From: Ehretia macrophylla
Lineage: Eukaryota > Streptophyta > Magnoliopsida > Boraginales > Ehretiaceae
DNA: 64,000 bases
Assembly (NCBI GenBank): GCA_037974665.1
Contig: CM075770.1
Coordinates: 2,306,501-2,370,500 of the forward strand
Direction of reading: 5' to 3'
The position numbers and the translations under genes are program-made. Position 1 is the stretch's first letter; each line of letters opens with the position of its first letter. The notes below the pieces were generated by a model. The model ran no database searches and was not told the DNA's origin. It saw only the letters and a program-made list of their open reading frames with translations. Below are positions 37,725-56,159 of the stretch, one piece after another.

Positions 37725-38809
37725 AAACTTGGGAGAAAATTCCTGAACGAGTGGATATCATGCTTGCTTGCAAGAAACCTGTAAAACAATGCTCTAGCAA
37801 TTTCTCAAGAAGATGAAGTGGTGTGTAGCGAAAAAAATGAGAGAGAAATCCGTGTGAGACAAAAGAAACCTTATTAGATGAGCAAACTTTACAGAAGAAA
37901 GAATTTTTCAATAATTAGAGTCCTAGATTAACATGCAACAATGCCACAAATTTATTGGAACTCAAATTCTCTTGAATAGCCACAACTTTTTAGCTTACCA
38001 ATGTCAACACATATCCGACATGTCATCAAACAGATTTGGTGCCAAAAAAACTTTGTTTTCTTTTTGTGGTACGACACAAGTTTAGTTGAAAAAGATTGTT
38101 TCAGTCCACGTTGTAACATTACTTCACCAATCAGCCACTTAAGCACTCAAACTTATGAATTATTTCTCAAACATAAAACAATGAATGTCACATACAATCC
38201 ACATTAATTGTGATGTCATCAACAAGAAATTAGATTTATTCAATACTTAAATCACACAATAATTTATAACTTGAACCATGTGTGTGTGTAAAGCTATATA
38301 AAGATCTTTCTTGAAATTCATCATAATCAAGTTTTGCAAGACTTATAATTTAAAACAACTTGTTCAAACAACCTGATCGTCTAATCACATAGCGAAAAAA
38401 TTTCACATGAATATTGACTTGGTAGCTTTCACTCTAGAACATTCAATCTGGTCTAGGTAGTTTTTTCCAGTCTCAACTTTTTTTTTTCGCTTCTGTTTTT
38501 TTTTTTCTTTTCTTTTCTTTTCTTTTCATGAGTGAATAGAGTACATGAATGGATAAAGAGACTTCTCTTTATATCCAAAGTCACTAAGAAGTTCAAATTC
38601 CTGCACTTGCAAACCACTAAAATCAGTTTCTCAATCACATCAAAATATAGTGTGCACAAGAAGTATGGTTCAAATAATAAATCTCAAGTTGATTTAATTA
38701 TTAAACTTTCACATCTCTTGAGACTGATCACTTTCATATTTCAATGCATGTGCCAACAGTAATTGGTACAAATACCAATGGATTTTATCAAAACTTCAAG
38801 TTTCATAAA

Positions 38810-38895
38810 GTCAAGTGCCTTAGTGAAAATGTCTGCTAGTTGATGTTCTGTTGCAACATATTCTAGAAAAATTTTTTCGTTTCAACTACACCATT
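38810..38895 (-). pseudogene. Integrase-to-RNase H junction remnant of copia pol
   Basis: Reading the minus strand, NGVVE (38895-38881, from the conserved integrase QQNGVVERKN region) is followed within a few codons by EYVATEHQLADIFTKALD (38863-38810), the conserved end of copia RNase H. The roughly 2.5 kb normally between these motifs is absent. Upstream is a GTT/GTTTTT low-complexity stretch (38898-38950). Confidence 0.75.
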
Positions 38896-38976
38896 TTTTT
38901 GTTTTTGTTGTTTTTGTTGTTTTTGTTGTTTTGTTGTTTTTTTTTCTTTTTTTTGTGTTGAAAACTCATGTGATGC

Positions 38977-40935
38977 TCATTGTTCAGTGCAAAATTCAGA
39001 AAATGTAACATTCTCAAATTCCCTACGATGATCATTTTTTATTCTAACAACCTTTTCTATGTTGCAACTTTTCTCTGTTTTTAACCTTGAGCACAAATTT
39101 TTGGATGCATCAAATGTGTCAGATTTTCTTATCCAGATCTGTTTCAAGTTCTGTTGTGACAAATCAACCCTTACTTTTGATGATTTCCTAGGCTTATCAT
39201 AAAAGAAGGGATTGACAAACATACCTCTTTTCAAATCATCAATATACCTGTAGTATCGTGGTCTGATGTGTCCAGGAACACCGCAGTAATGACAAATGGG
39301 ATCAAATCTATTCCGCCTTCCTTATGAATTTTTTGCATTTATCGCAGGGGATGTTGCAACAGGCAGTTCCAACTTCGGCTCCTTAGATTCTTTGACAAAG
39401 ATAGTTTTTCCAGTTGAAGGACCTTCTTGGAACCCAAGTCCAGTGTGATCTCCATTTGGCTTTTGAATTGACAACATATGATCAAGTTTCAAAGTTCCTG
39501 AATTCAGCATCTTCACATTCCGCTGAGTCTGTTTCAGCTCCAGTTGCAACTCTTCAATCTTCTGTTGACTCTTGGCTACTTGGATCTGATGGTTTCTCAC
39601 AGATTTTGTCAATTCAGCTTTTTGCTCCTCCAATCCATTGATCTTTTCCTCAAGCTCTTGATTCTTCTTGCATACAATCAGCCATTTTTCATACATCTCC
39701 TTGTATGCTTTCATGATTCCTTATTCATCCAGATCATCGTCATTCTCTGTTTTAGAATTTATGCTGTTGTCATCTGATAACACATGTTTTGTTGTGGTCG
39801 TCGTTGCAACATATGATGCGACACTAGTTGAAACAGTCTTTCCGCCATTTTGTCCTGTTGCAACAGCGAATGCAACATAATTGCTGGTGTCTCCTTCATC
39901 ACTTTCAGAAACATCATCTGAATCTTCATCACTCCAAGTGGTATTCATGGCTCTATTCTTTTTCTTCAAGATATTTGCACATTCATCCTATATATGACCA
40001 AATCATTCGCACTCCCTGCACTGAATGCCTTTATTTTTCTTTTTCTCCTCGAACGTTCTTCCATTTTGCCTTCTGAATGTCTCAGGATTTGCTGCAACAG
40101 ACTGCTTCCTTTCAAAAATTACTGGCCTATATCCACTTCTATGTTTTTTCCATTTTTTCAGCACTTTGTTAAAATTCTTCGTGAGCAATGCTAAAGATTC
40201 AGTAATTTCCTCATCATCATCGTAGTAAGAGCTTTGATCATATTGACTTTGAACTTCAGCTTGGAATGCAATGTTTTTCTCTTTTCTTTTTTGTTTGAAC
40301 TTCATCTCAAATGTTTGAAGTGAACCCATTAATTCATCCAGCTTCATGTCATCGACATTTTTTGTTTCTTCAATGGCAGCAACCTTGATGGCGAATCTTT
40401 CAGGAAGTGATCGTAACACCTTCCTCACAAGCTTTGAATCTGAATATTTTTCTCCAAGTGCAAACGCCTCATTTGTAATGTCACACAACCTGCCATTAAA
40501 ATTAGCAATAGTCTCATTCTCTTGCATCTTCAATTCCTCAAATCTTGTTGCAAGAATTTGAAGCTTGGACACTTTGACAGCTGTTGTTCCTTCATATGCA
40601 GTCTGTAAAATAGTTCAAGCATCTTTAGCAGTTTCACAAGTTGAGATCAATTTAAATTGATTTAGATATACAGCATTAAAAATCGCATTTAAAGCCTTAA
40701 AATTATTGTTAGCCAAACGATCTTCATTTGCGGTCCATTGATCCTCATTTTTCAGCACATCAATTCCTTTATCATTCTTCATTGTAGGATGCGCCCATCC
40801 TACGACAACTGCCCTCCAAGCTTTTTCATCAATGGATTTGATAAATGTTCTCATTCGAGCCTTCTAATATGAGTAGTTTGATCCATCCAATAGTGGTGGT
40901 TAGGTAATTGAACTTTCAACTCGAAATGTGTCCAT
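38977..40935 (-). pseudogene. Copia gag and start of integrase, with in-frame stops
   Basis: One reading frame of 653 codons on the minus strand from ATG at 40935 to 38977, interrupted by several stops. In order it shows the gag N terminus (PPLLDGSNY), the UBN2-type gag domain (EELKMQENETIANFNGRL, LRSLPERF), a CCHC knuckle CRECE...FGHI...DEC near 40010 with two stops inside, an acidic and a coiled-coil section, and a second knuckle CHYCGVPGH (about 39290) with the last Cys replaced by Tyr. It ends with an integrase fragment (NDHRREFENVTFSEFC, 38990-39040). Two of the stops replace conserved Trp codons. The element cannot make a full Gag-Pol. Confidence 0.88.
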
Positions 40936-40997
40936 ATTTGCAAAATACCCAGAAAAAAAAACTTTGCTAAAGATCTAACTGAGTTAGTTCAGTAACT

Positions 40998-41011
40998 TGC
41001 TCTTGATGCCA
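40998..41011 (-). other. Primer-binding site of the copia element
   Basis: On the minus strand, two to three bases inside the 5' LTR, TGGCATCAAGAGCA resembles the initiator-methionine-tRNA-complementary TGGTATCAGAGC used by many plant copia elements. Confidence 0.75.
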
Positions 41012-41013
41012 CT

Positions 41014-41877
41014 TGTTAGTTTCTGGCCTCTTAAATCAATTTGATAATTAATCAAATCAACTAAGTAAATTTGCAGGAAAGTAAATTTGTTACAACAAAA
41101 GTAATAACACATAAATTTGAACGTGGTTCAACCAACTTATTCTACGTTCATGCGGCCATCCCCTGGCCAACAAACAAATCCACTAAGTTTCAAAAGATTA
41201 CAGACACCAATGGAAACTTACGCAATTGAAGACTCCCTCTTAACCCTTGTCGCCTAGGTGTAAGACTCCCTTAGTAGATTCTCTAGTTGGTGAGCTCCCC
41301 TCGACTTACAAAAAGTTCTCTCCCGAGAACACACCTTCTTCTCCTGAAGAATGTATACTAAAACATAAATAAAAAAGAGTCTTGAAACTCTAGATGGATT
41401 GGTCAATACATATAACTTAAAACAAACTGTGTTGCAACACTAATCAAAACATTCAGCACACTCTGTTACAAAATATGTTGCAACATGACCTGACACAGAC
41501 AGCCTATAGCTAACTCATGTTTCAGCTCCTTATTTTCTGCGCATTTCTCATTGCACCTTCAACTGAGAAATGAGACGCCTATTTGAAAGATTTGCTTGGG
41601 ATGTTGAGTATACGCAGAAGAGTCTTCAAGATAATCCAATTAGCTCAAGAGTTCTTGATAATCTTGACTTTATCACATTATCACTTTATCTCCAAGATAT
41701 CTTCATAGTCATTTGGACTCTTCAAGAATTCTTCTAACATTAGAACACTTCAGAACTTGAATCCCTCCTGATCGTGACTTCTTCGTAGATTCCTGCAAGC
41801 TCAAACTACCACACGCAATATCCATAATTTTTGCAAAACACAACCAACAATAATAAAATAAAAACCAGATTCTAACA
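41014..41877 (-). repeat. 5' LTR of the copia element
   Basis: Right-hand LTR in the window and 5' LTR of the minus-strand element. It starts TGTTAGTTTCTGG and ends GATTCTAACA. Confidence 0.93.
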
Positions 41878-41882
41878 ATATG

Positions 41883-43538
41883 GATGCAAACCAATGCGCC
41901 CTTTGACATTTCAGGTGGAAGCCTGAAAACTTCATGAGACATGCCTTTTCATAAAAAAAGAAAAAAAAAAAGGTTAAAGTCAAATTACTTCTCACTATAT
42001 GCAACCTAATAAATTGTACCTCCCCTAGTTGAGAATTGCAGTTGTCCATGGGGAGTTATTCATAGATGAAGAAACAAAAGCAAACTGATAATTCTGAAAA
42101 TCAAAGATGAAGTGTGTTCACTAGGTTTATATGTGTTGGATACAAAAATGGCTGAGCCAAGCTGGGTGCTTGTCCAGTTCCAGTTCCGAGCTGAAGACTT
42201 AGACAAGGAAAGGAAATAAACAACATGGGTTATCTCCCATATTTTTTTTTGGACGAGAGAATTAGTGTTTGACTCGGGAATAATCCAACTAACGAATTTA
42301 AAAGTAAAAAATGAATTAATTACATTTTGCTCACTTTCCTTATGCTATTTATAGTAGTGTTGATGCCTTTTTGGAGTGGTCTCCATTTGTCTTCGCCCAT
42401 CATTTTTATGACAAGTGTATTATAATAATTGTTATTTTTGTCACCATGGGCCTTGGGCCGTCGTAATACTTGGGTTATTTTTTATATTTATATCAATATG
42501 CATTTTTTTCTCTATAAAATTATTTTACCTTCATTTAACTCTCGTATCTCTACTAATCTTAATTTTCACAATTATTTAACTCTATCAATAAAATAATTTA
42601 AATCCGTCTCGCTCGGATACATATCTTTGGTTAGTTCTCAAGCACATGTTATCCGTCAATTAGTTTTCTTGCACCCATGGTAGAGAAGTAACTAACGAAT
42701 TGTATAATGAGGTGACAAGTTGCAATTCCAGACAGTTGGCTACGTCTGTGGTTGCATGTTTTTTTCTGGCTAAAAACTGTGGTTGCATACTTGCATGTTT
42801 GCCGAGAAAACTTCATTCAAGTGCTGGTCCCGTTGTTTTTGTCTATTTTAATGAGGCCAAATTGATATGACATTACTCTTTCCTTTTCTTTTTTCGTTTT
42901 TGGATAGTGACAAATTCGTGTTAAACAAAACACGTTAGTATAGTAATGTATTTCAATGATCCATCAATTTTCAAATAAAGTGTGGTTAAAGAATACAAAT
43001 TTAAATTTAAAATATTTTATCACAATAAATAATTATTTGATTTTTCACCAACCCTTAAGGGCATTCTCTTGATTAATTAAAGAAAAAGACTCGAATGAGA
43101 TAACTCCTCAAAATTTGTGATTTTAATAATTTTAACAAAGCAAAATGTGAGCTTCTCGCCTTGTCAAGCATTTTTTTGTCCCACTAGGCACACACAAATT
43201 TCAATTAATACGTGTGATGCTTTGTGCAAATCCATTTTATTTTTATTTAGGTTTGCCTGCCATATATGACTCGCACATAAGAGATATTTCTTTTGAGAAT
43301 GAACTTAAAAATCTATTTTTTGAGCTTTTAAAAGTAAATTGCTGTTATTTTTATATGCATTCTCAATTTCAAGTTTAAGAGTAGTCAGGAGGGTCGACTG
43401 GTACATAAAATTATGATATTATAAACAAAATTTAATAAATAAAATTTATTTATATAATTATAATAAAAAAAATTGTGATTAATTCACAACTGATAAATCT
43501 CGGTCGTTACATCCTCCTTTCCATGCTTCCAAATCTCA
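41883..43538. other. Intergenic, no gene seen
   Basis: AT-rich. The minus strand at 41880-41945 has a short open stretch (including RLPPEMSKGALVC) that I do not recognise. Confidence 0.4.
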
Positions 43539-43547
43539 AATCATTAG

Positions 43548-43929
43548 GGGTAAATTTCACACTTAGTACTTATTGTTTACATACTTTTTTAATGTAGTCC
43601 CAAATATTTTAAATGATTCATAGTGGTCTCTAATATTTACAAAATTTATTCAAAATAGTCCCTAGTGTTCAAACTTAGCCAATTTAATTCTTATTATTTT
43701 TCAAAAAAAATAATTTAGTCTCTATTATTTAAAAAAAAAAAATTAATTCAATCTCTATACGTGACTCTTATTTGAGGACTAAAATAAATTTTAGAAAAAA
43801 TAATAAGAACTAAATTAATTAATTTTAAATAATTTTATAAATATTAAGAACTAATATAATTTTTTTAAAATATTAAAAAATAACTTTAAAAAAAATATAA
43901 ACAATAAAGACTAAATATAAAATTTACCC
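43548..43929. mobile_element. Mutator-type TIR element (382 bp, non-autonomous)
   Basis: Inverted ends: GGGTAAATTTCACACTTAGT from 43548 and, read inward on the minus strand from 43929, GGGTAAATTTTATATTTAGT. Both are followed by CTTATTGTTTA-like or CTTTATTGTTTA-like sequence. The flanks AATCATTAG (43539-43547) and GATCCTTAG (43930-43938) agree at 7 of 9 positions, which fits a degraded 9-bp target duplication. Confidence 0.65.
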
Positions 43930-43938
43930 GATCCTTAG

Positions 43939-44507
43939 CACTAAAATCCATGGGCAGATGTCAATTTCCACAGGCGATCTACCTAAGATGGTGAAAACAC
44001 ATCATTGTCAACATCAGTATCTCTCTTCATATTGTGTATAACTTGCATACTTTCGCATATTCTAACTAATAATCTCATTAATAGTTCTCTTAACATACTT
44101 AAATCACACCGACTTCTCGTATGTTACTATGCTGCTCATCATGTTGTTTCTAATATTTGTTCTATATTACTTTTCTATTAACCATTAACATGTTCTCAAC
44201 TCACTTGATCATATAGAAGAATCTTCGTAAGAATAATCCTTCTAAATGATCAAGAAATTGTGTCTGATACATATACTACGCGTCACACCCCCTGATCGTT
44301 TAGAAACCTCTCCGTGAATCATATATATATATATATCACATACTAAACTACTTAACAAGTCAAAACAGCTCTAACAGCACAAGATCAAGCAGGAGAGAGA
44401 AGAGTAGTGGGAAGGAAGAAGAGCTCCTAGCTAGTCTAAAAACACTCTCTTTCTCTTCTCTTCAATTCTCTCTTTTCTCTCTTTCTACTCAACTTCTTTT
44501 TTAAGCC
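43939..44507 (+). promoter_or_regulatory. Upstream region of the malic enzyme gene
   Basis: No gene. A TA-rich tract at 44321-44337 could serve as TATA element. 44448-44500 is a CT-rich tract (CTCTCTTTCTCTTCTC-type) typical of plant transcription starts and leaders, ending 8 bases before the ATG. Confidence 0.45.
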
Positions 44508-50614
<6,107 letters not shown>

Positions 50615-51861
50615 AGCATTTAAAATATTGAGTTTTCATTTCGTAGTTTAGCAAAACGTTTATGTCCTTTCCCTCCCTATGTTCTTCTCTCGCTCTCCAA
50701 TTATTTTTCTTTCTTTCGTTTTGTTTAGTGCGTTTGGTTTAGTGGCTCCTAGAATAATTTTTTTTTAGAAATAATGGTTATGATACGACACGGAGTAGGT
50801 GTGGTGGTTAACATAAATGTCATATATAAAGGGTCTGCTTTTCATAATTTTTCACTACTCAAAATGTGAATTTGAGTTTTTCAACAACTGAAGCCCCATA
50901 TTAATGGTATCTAATGGTTATGTAACTATTTTTTGAGGTAAAATGAAAATCACTGAGTTTTTTGTTTCTTGCATATTTATCTATTACTTTTTCTGTTCAG
51001 GGCTCTAGCTGAATGAGATACTTGAAGAAAATGATACACTCGTTTATCAGTTTGAGTATTCGAAAATACCTTGATGAATTCTACGACCATGTAGAAATTT
51101 GTTATGATATACGTGCAAACTCAAGAAACGTTAATGGTTAGAGTACTTTATGTTATTTCTTTACTCATTTATATGATAAGAATATATGTGTGTCGAATAT
51201 CAAATTTAAAATATAGATAATAAAAAGTTTATTGTATAGGGAAAAATTGAAGGTGTGAAGCGATTATATATAATGATGTTCAAATGCTTAACATCGATAT
51301 GTAAGAATGCATGGAGTTAGATTAACTGTACATAGCGTGTGTATTAATGCATGTCTATGGGCGTGAAAAAAGAAGACCTTGGAGGACATTTACCAGAAGA
51401 GCATTAACAGGTCGAATAATGTAGTATAAAGTAACAGGTCGTATAATGGAAATTGAGATATTACGTAGTCCATCAATTATCAGTAGACATTCAAACAAAA
51501 TCTCGAATATATAAAATTGATAGAAGAAATGATTCAAGATTTCGCTTCTATGAAACTTACAATTTAAACAACACTCGAAAATAAGTAATGTCATCAAATC
51601 TATATGGTGATCTCATCTAGTAAAATAAAACTTCATTTGTTTTGATTTAATAGATGATTAACAACTATTCAACGAATTATTAAGAAACCCTAGTTGTGTA
51701 TAATTAGGAAAAATTACAATATCCATTTTAATAAACCTATAACCTGATTCTGGTAATCTAAATATATTAGAAACAAGAGAAAAATAAAATAAAAAGGTAA
51801 TTATACAAATAGAAGAGGGGAGGAAAAAAGACCTAAATCAAAAGTTCCTCTTAACCCAATT
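50615..51861. other. Convergent intergenic region
   Basis: Lies between the 3' ends of the malic enzyme (plus) and MYB (minus) genes. No gene seen. A short direct repeat, AACAGGTCG(A/T)ATAATG, occurs near 51407 and 51434. Confidence 0.55.
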
Positions 51862-54800
51862 TTAACCTGCTTGAATTGGACTGTTTTCACCCTTGGCAAT
51901 CTCTGAGCCATTGACTGGAGTGCTTGCATGAAATGCAGATTGCCTCGACGATTCACCTGTTAACTTCAGCGAAAGTGGGGACGGCTCTATATGGCGGGTG
52001 GCAGTCTCGTGCAAACTGAGCTGGGACATACCCACTAGTGCATCAACATTGACAGGCTCCTTCGGAACAATAGGAATCGGCTTAAGTATCTCATGCTGAG
52101 AAGTCTCTGCTCCTTTATCTTCATTTACCAGGAGCCCGTTCGGCGGCCATAATGAAAATGGAAGGGGAACAAAAGCTGGGATTAGTGATGGAAACACTGA
52201 AGGAACTTCAGGAGAAGATGTGACAATTTCTTTAGCTTCTTCAGCAGCTTCACTGGGAGTGATGTCCATGGATTCTGCAGTTGGCTTCAGAGAAAGGTCC
52301 AAAGACGGCTGAGCATTCGGATTTTCACCCTCAACTGTTTGTGAAGATGAAAGCACTGTTTGTTCTTTATCACTTCCGACAACTGGAGGAGATAGCATAA
52401 GTTCTTCTTCTGGGAGTGGTGGTGGATCTGCTGCCTGATAAATAAATGCAGTGGTCAAAGAAACGTCACAGGAAGAGAACAGTGCGCATCACAACAATAG
52501 ACAAGTCTTCTGATTAATATGTACATAATGCTTATAATTGTGTGTAAAGACACAATGTAGAGGCACTATCAAACTCTCTCGATATCAAATCCAACAAAGA
52601 GAGTCATATGCCTAGAGAATGATCCTTTTTCATGATCTAGACAAGGATTAATATATTCGAAACAGACCAGATAAAGCTAGATTTAATTTTTCTCTAATAG
52701 ACATATTTGTTTTCGGTCAAGCATGCAAAGCATTTTCCCATCAATAGAGAGCATGCACATTCATGGATCATAGAAAGCTTAATATAGATAAGCAAGACAC
52801 ACCATATCCGGGCCCATATCAAAGAGGCTGGAGCGTCTCTTTCTGCGAGTAGCATTACTCTGCCGGATAAAGTACTTCTGCGCATGGCTTGCTACTTGGG
52901 TGGGAGTCCTTGACGTGACAAAGTTCCGTGATATTCCACGCCAGTCTCCTTTCCCCAACTTCTGGAGACCAAGAAGAAATAGCCGATGCTCTTCTTCAGT
53001 CCATGGAACACCTGCAAGCATGACAAACTTAGAGAGAGGAGAGAAAGTTGGGTAGATGATGGATATAGATAGTCTCATCAAACCATCAAAAAGGTGGAGC
53101 TACCAAAAGTCTTCCAAACAAGTCTACACAATACGTAGGCTTTGATTACGAGTCTCTAAATGGGACAGTTTAGTTGCCTGAGGTTTTGATTATGAGTCTC
53201 TAAATGGGACAGCTTAGTCGCCTGAGGTTAAGAGAATAATCTCCATTCTTCAATACTATCGCCTTCAATTAGAAAAAACACAAAAATTCAGCAGGAAAAG
53301 ACCGAGAATATTAGAGATTACTTGAATGGTCTCAAATCTATCAGATCAAGAGAATGTGGCCACACTTCATTTTAGGTTGCTTTTATTTGTGGATTAGTAC
53401 AGGGGAGTAACCATAAACCCTCACTGAATATGTCAAGAGGGGAAACATGTCCTCATTTGCTTTCTGCCAGGAAAAGAAATGATGTGCAGTTTCGTTTTGT
53501 GCATACAGCGTACTACGTTAGCTCAGCTTCTTGATCTGTTTAGACTACTTGATACAAAGAAAAAGGCTTGAGGATGAACTTTCATCAGCAAAGAAAAATG
53601 AGATCACACATTCTTGTAAATATGTGTTTAAAGCCTCCATAAACATCTCTAATCAAACAGAATGAGCCACACACATCGCTCAAGTCCAGTTTACCTACAA
53701 ACGCAATCTGTAGAGTCTAAAGAAAACATTTTGGTTGCTCTAGCGGCTCTCACTTTGCAGACAGATAATCTCAATACTCCTGTTACATATGGCTTATATT
53801 GAGTGGAGATCTTCTGATGACAGGTAAGATATATTGACAGACAGATAATCTCGGCATTCTTCAGTATGTAGCAGTAAGCTGCTATTTTGTAACTCAAGCA
53901 CGAAGCAGAGGGTATTGCAAACTTAAGGCAATTTCCTCGATCTCCTCTATAGAAGAGATAAAATAGACAAAAATAGTGCACCCATCAAATACTAGAGAAA
54001 AATATCTTAGTCGACTATACATAAGCATAATTAAGGAATATGTCCCAGATCATTCCCCAAGCAATGCATGTATTTTACTGGAAACACATGAACAGCGAAA
54101 AAATCAGAAGGAAAGAGAATCCAACTCCAACATAAGAAAGAAAGGCTGAAGGTTAAGGAGGCATTTATAGCAGCACTATTAAATAATGCAGTCGAGACAA
54201 AACAAAAAATAGCCTCATCAATGATAATGTGAATACAAACTCATTTCTCATGGATAAAATTCCTTAGTGCCCAAGGCCTCAGCCCTCAGTGCCGGACAAG
54301 AAAAAATAGCTCATAGAATAAAATAATGTAATGCACATTAAGGTTATGCGCAAATTATGGAGACAAATTATTGTCTAGAGAAAAACGGAAATAATTTGTG
54401 CATCTATATTGGATAACCCTTATAGCACGGTTTGCATCAAGATAATAGCAATTTTATAACCAAGAAAGACAAGTACTGCCTTTTCCTGATAAAGCGAAAA
54501 CCACAGAGAAGCCATTAAAATAGACCTTAGTTAGTGTTTGTCGACTTATGAATTTAATGCAATGTACTCAGCACTTTACTGAGCACGTATACAATGTAAT
54601 GATTGGTCATTTAGAGCTATAACGAGCTCAATAGGCGTCTATGTGATCCCATAAACCTGACGCAGGTTATAAGTGCACTAATCAAATGATAGTCTTCCAC
54701 ATGTTACCAAAAATAGCTATCGCCTACAATTAACCTTTGAGCCGACTTTCACTCAAAAGAAACAAAAATTGTAACGAACAAACCTCATCATTACTAAAAG

Positions 54801-55928
54801 GTAACAGACAAATCATAATATGACCACCATCGCAACTTGAGTAAAAATGCATCTAGACAACACGAGTATGCGACCAAGCAAGAGAAAAAAAAAAAACATT
54901 AATACTCGGCAGAAATAAACAACCAATAAGATAGAGCCATTATTAACAAAAAGGATGGTGCCTTTTCCAACCCAATAATACAATATCCCAAAAATTAAGC
55001 ACACACCTAGTCAACCCCGTAATGAATGATCTGAAATTCAAGCCCTCCGCATTAAAAATAATAGAAAATGGGAAAAAAAACTATATATACATTATCTCCA
55101 AAATAAATTATCACACACAAAAGCCATGCACCCAAAACAATATTGAAGAAAAAGGAAAAGAACACTACCTTTGCACTAATTTTGGTCTTATCAGTTCTCT
55201 AATGACCCAAAAAAAGAATAAGGATAATAAATTTCATGATAGCATACTAAATTTAAAAATATATGATCACCATGTATTACAAAATATTTACAAGAAAGGT
55301 ACTAAATCAAAATCTCAAAACCTTATCCAAATCAAAATTCATTTAAATTAAATAAAACAACTAAAGATTAAAACTCAAATTTCTCCGAAATGACATGCAC
55401 TAAAAATTACAACTTTCGTTTGATCACTACTTGAAATTAATTAATTAATTGATAATTTTCTCTAAAACTCCTCGAATTCGAATTCCATTCACTAAAAATT
55501 ACACCTTTCCTTTGCTCACTACTAGAATTAATTAATTGAAAATTTTCTCAATTAATTTAACCAGCTAAAAACAAAAATTCCAAAAAAAAATTAAAAACTA
55601 AAAAAAAAATTAAACCTTTCTTTCTTTCGGCTCGGGGATTAGTAGAGCAAGAGGCATGGGCAGGATCATCGGAGAGGTATCCATGGGCCTGGTCGGACGA
55701 CGGAGATCCCGGCGCCGGCGACAACGTCAAGGAATGGTGCTGCAGGGACGAGAGGTTCCCCATGCTAGCACTCTTCTTCATGATCGAACCATCCGTTAAC
55801 CTCACCCCGAACAGCTTCACTCCGCCGCCGATTCCGCTTCCACCTCCGCTACCGCCGCCACCTCCTCTACTCGGACACGTCCTCGTGTTGTGCCCGTTGT
55901 TGCTGCAATGAGAACATCGCCGAGTCAT
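51862..55928 (-). CDS. Single-repeat SHAQKYF MYB transcription factor, KUA1/MYBH/MYBS3 type
   Basis: Minus-strand exons: 55928-55616, 53011-52803, 52434-51862; 364 residues, close to Arabidopsis KUA1. A CCHC knuckle [14 protein letters not shown] is at 5-18. The family motif [11 protein letters not shown] starts at 38. The MYB repeat runs about 106-155, starting PWTEEEH and ending SHAQKYF (146-152). An EAR repression motif LDLSL is at 219-223 and a second LSLKL lies near the C terminus. Family members bind TATCCA-type elements; KUA1 represses peroxidase genes and controls leaf cell expansion and senescence, and MYBS3 represses sugar-responsive amylase in rice. Intron 1 is 2.6 kb. Splice sites are GT-AG and phases agree. 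The Gly-rich stretch 22-36 is encoded by a GC-rich segment. Confidence 0.95.
53012..55615. other. MYB gene intron 1, 2.6 kb
   Basis: No nested gene or bounded element seen. It contains the 44-bp duplication listed separately, and a second short duplication with GACAGATAATCTC near 53758 and 53839. Confidence 0.6.
53141..53228. repeat. 44-bp tandem duplication in MYB intron 1
   Basis: Two copies containing GAGTCTCTAAATGGGACAG, at about 53150 and 53194, with only a few substitutions. Confidence 0.88.
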
Positions 55929-56032
55929 CTCGCCGTGACTCGGCCTCTTCGCTCACTCAAATTCAGATTAATTTTTATTAATTTAATTTTATAAACATAT
56001 ATACATATATGTGTGTGTGTGTATGTGAACAG

Positions 56033-56057
56033 ATATATATATATATATATATATATA
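56033..56057. repeat. (TA)n microsatellite in MYB 5' region
   Basis: Continuous AT run, preceded by a (GT)n tract at 56011-56022 and followed by a (GA)n tract at 56103-56117. All lie in the likely leader of the minus-strand MYB gene. Confidence 0.85.
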
Positions 56058-56150
56058 GGTTGATATATACGTATAAATAAGTGTATGTATAGGTCGAGCA
56101 AAGAGAGAGAGAGAGAGGTGTGAAGAGGTGGGGATGCATGTGACGTGAGA

Positions 56151-56157
56151 ATTTATA
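56151..56157 (-). promoter_or_regulatory. TATA box of the MYB gene
   Basis: On the minus strand CCTATAAATTCTC lies about 225 bp upstream of the start codon. It is followed by an ACGT-core word (TCACGTCAC) and an RY-type CATGCA, then the CT-rich leader. Confidence 0.6.
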
Positions 56158-56159
56158 GG

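Larger units (their letters stand above)
36176..41882 (-). mobile_element. Ty1/copia LTR retrotransposon, internally deleted
   Basis: Two LTRs (36181-37044 and 41014-41877, both 864 bp, TG...CA ends TGTTAG/CTAACA) flank 3,969 bp. A perfect 5-bp target duplication ATATG lies at 36176-36180 and 41878-41882. The orientation is minus: next to the right LTR the minus strand reads AGTGGCATCAAGAGC, a methionine-tRNA-type primer-binding site, and next to the left LTR a purine tract AAGGGGGGACAT. Gag and part of integrase are recognisable, followed by a join to the RNase H end; protease, reverse transcriptase and most of integrase are missing. By eye the LTRs differ at roughly 5-7% of positions in the first 190 bases, so the insertion is not recent. 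Confidence 0.93.

Noticed and set aside
42345-42362. TAGTAGTG as an alternative CACTA right end
   Set aside because: Sequence just inside does not mirror the left end and the flanking bases do not form a target duplication.
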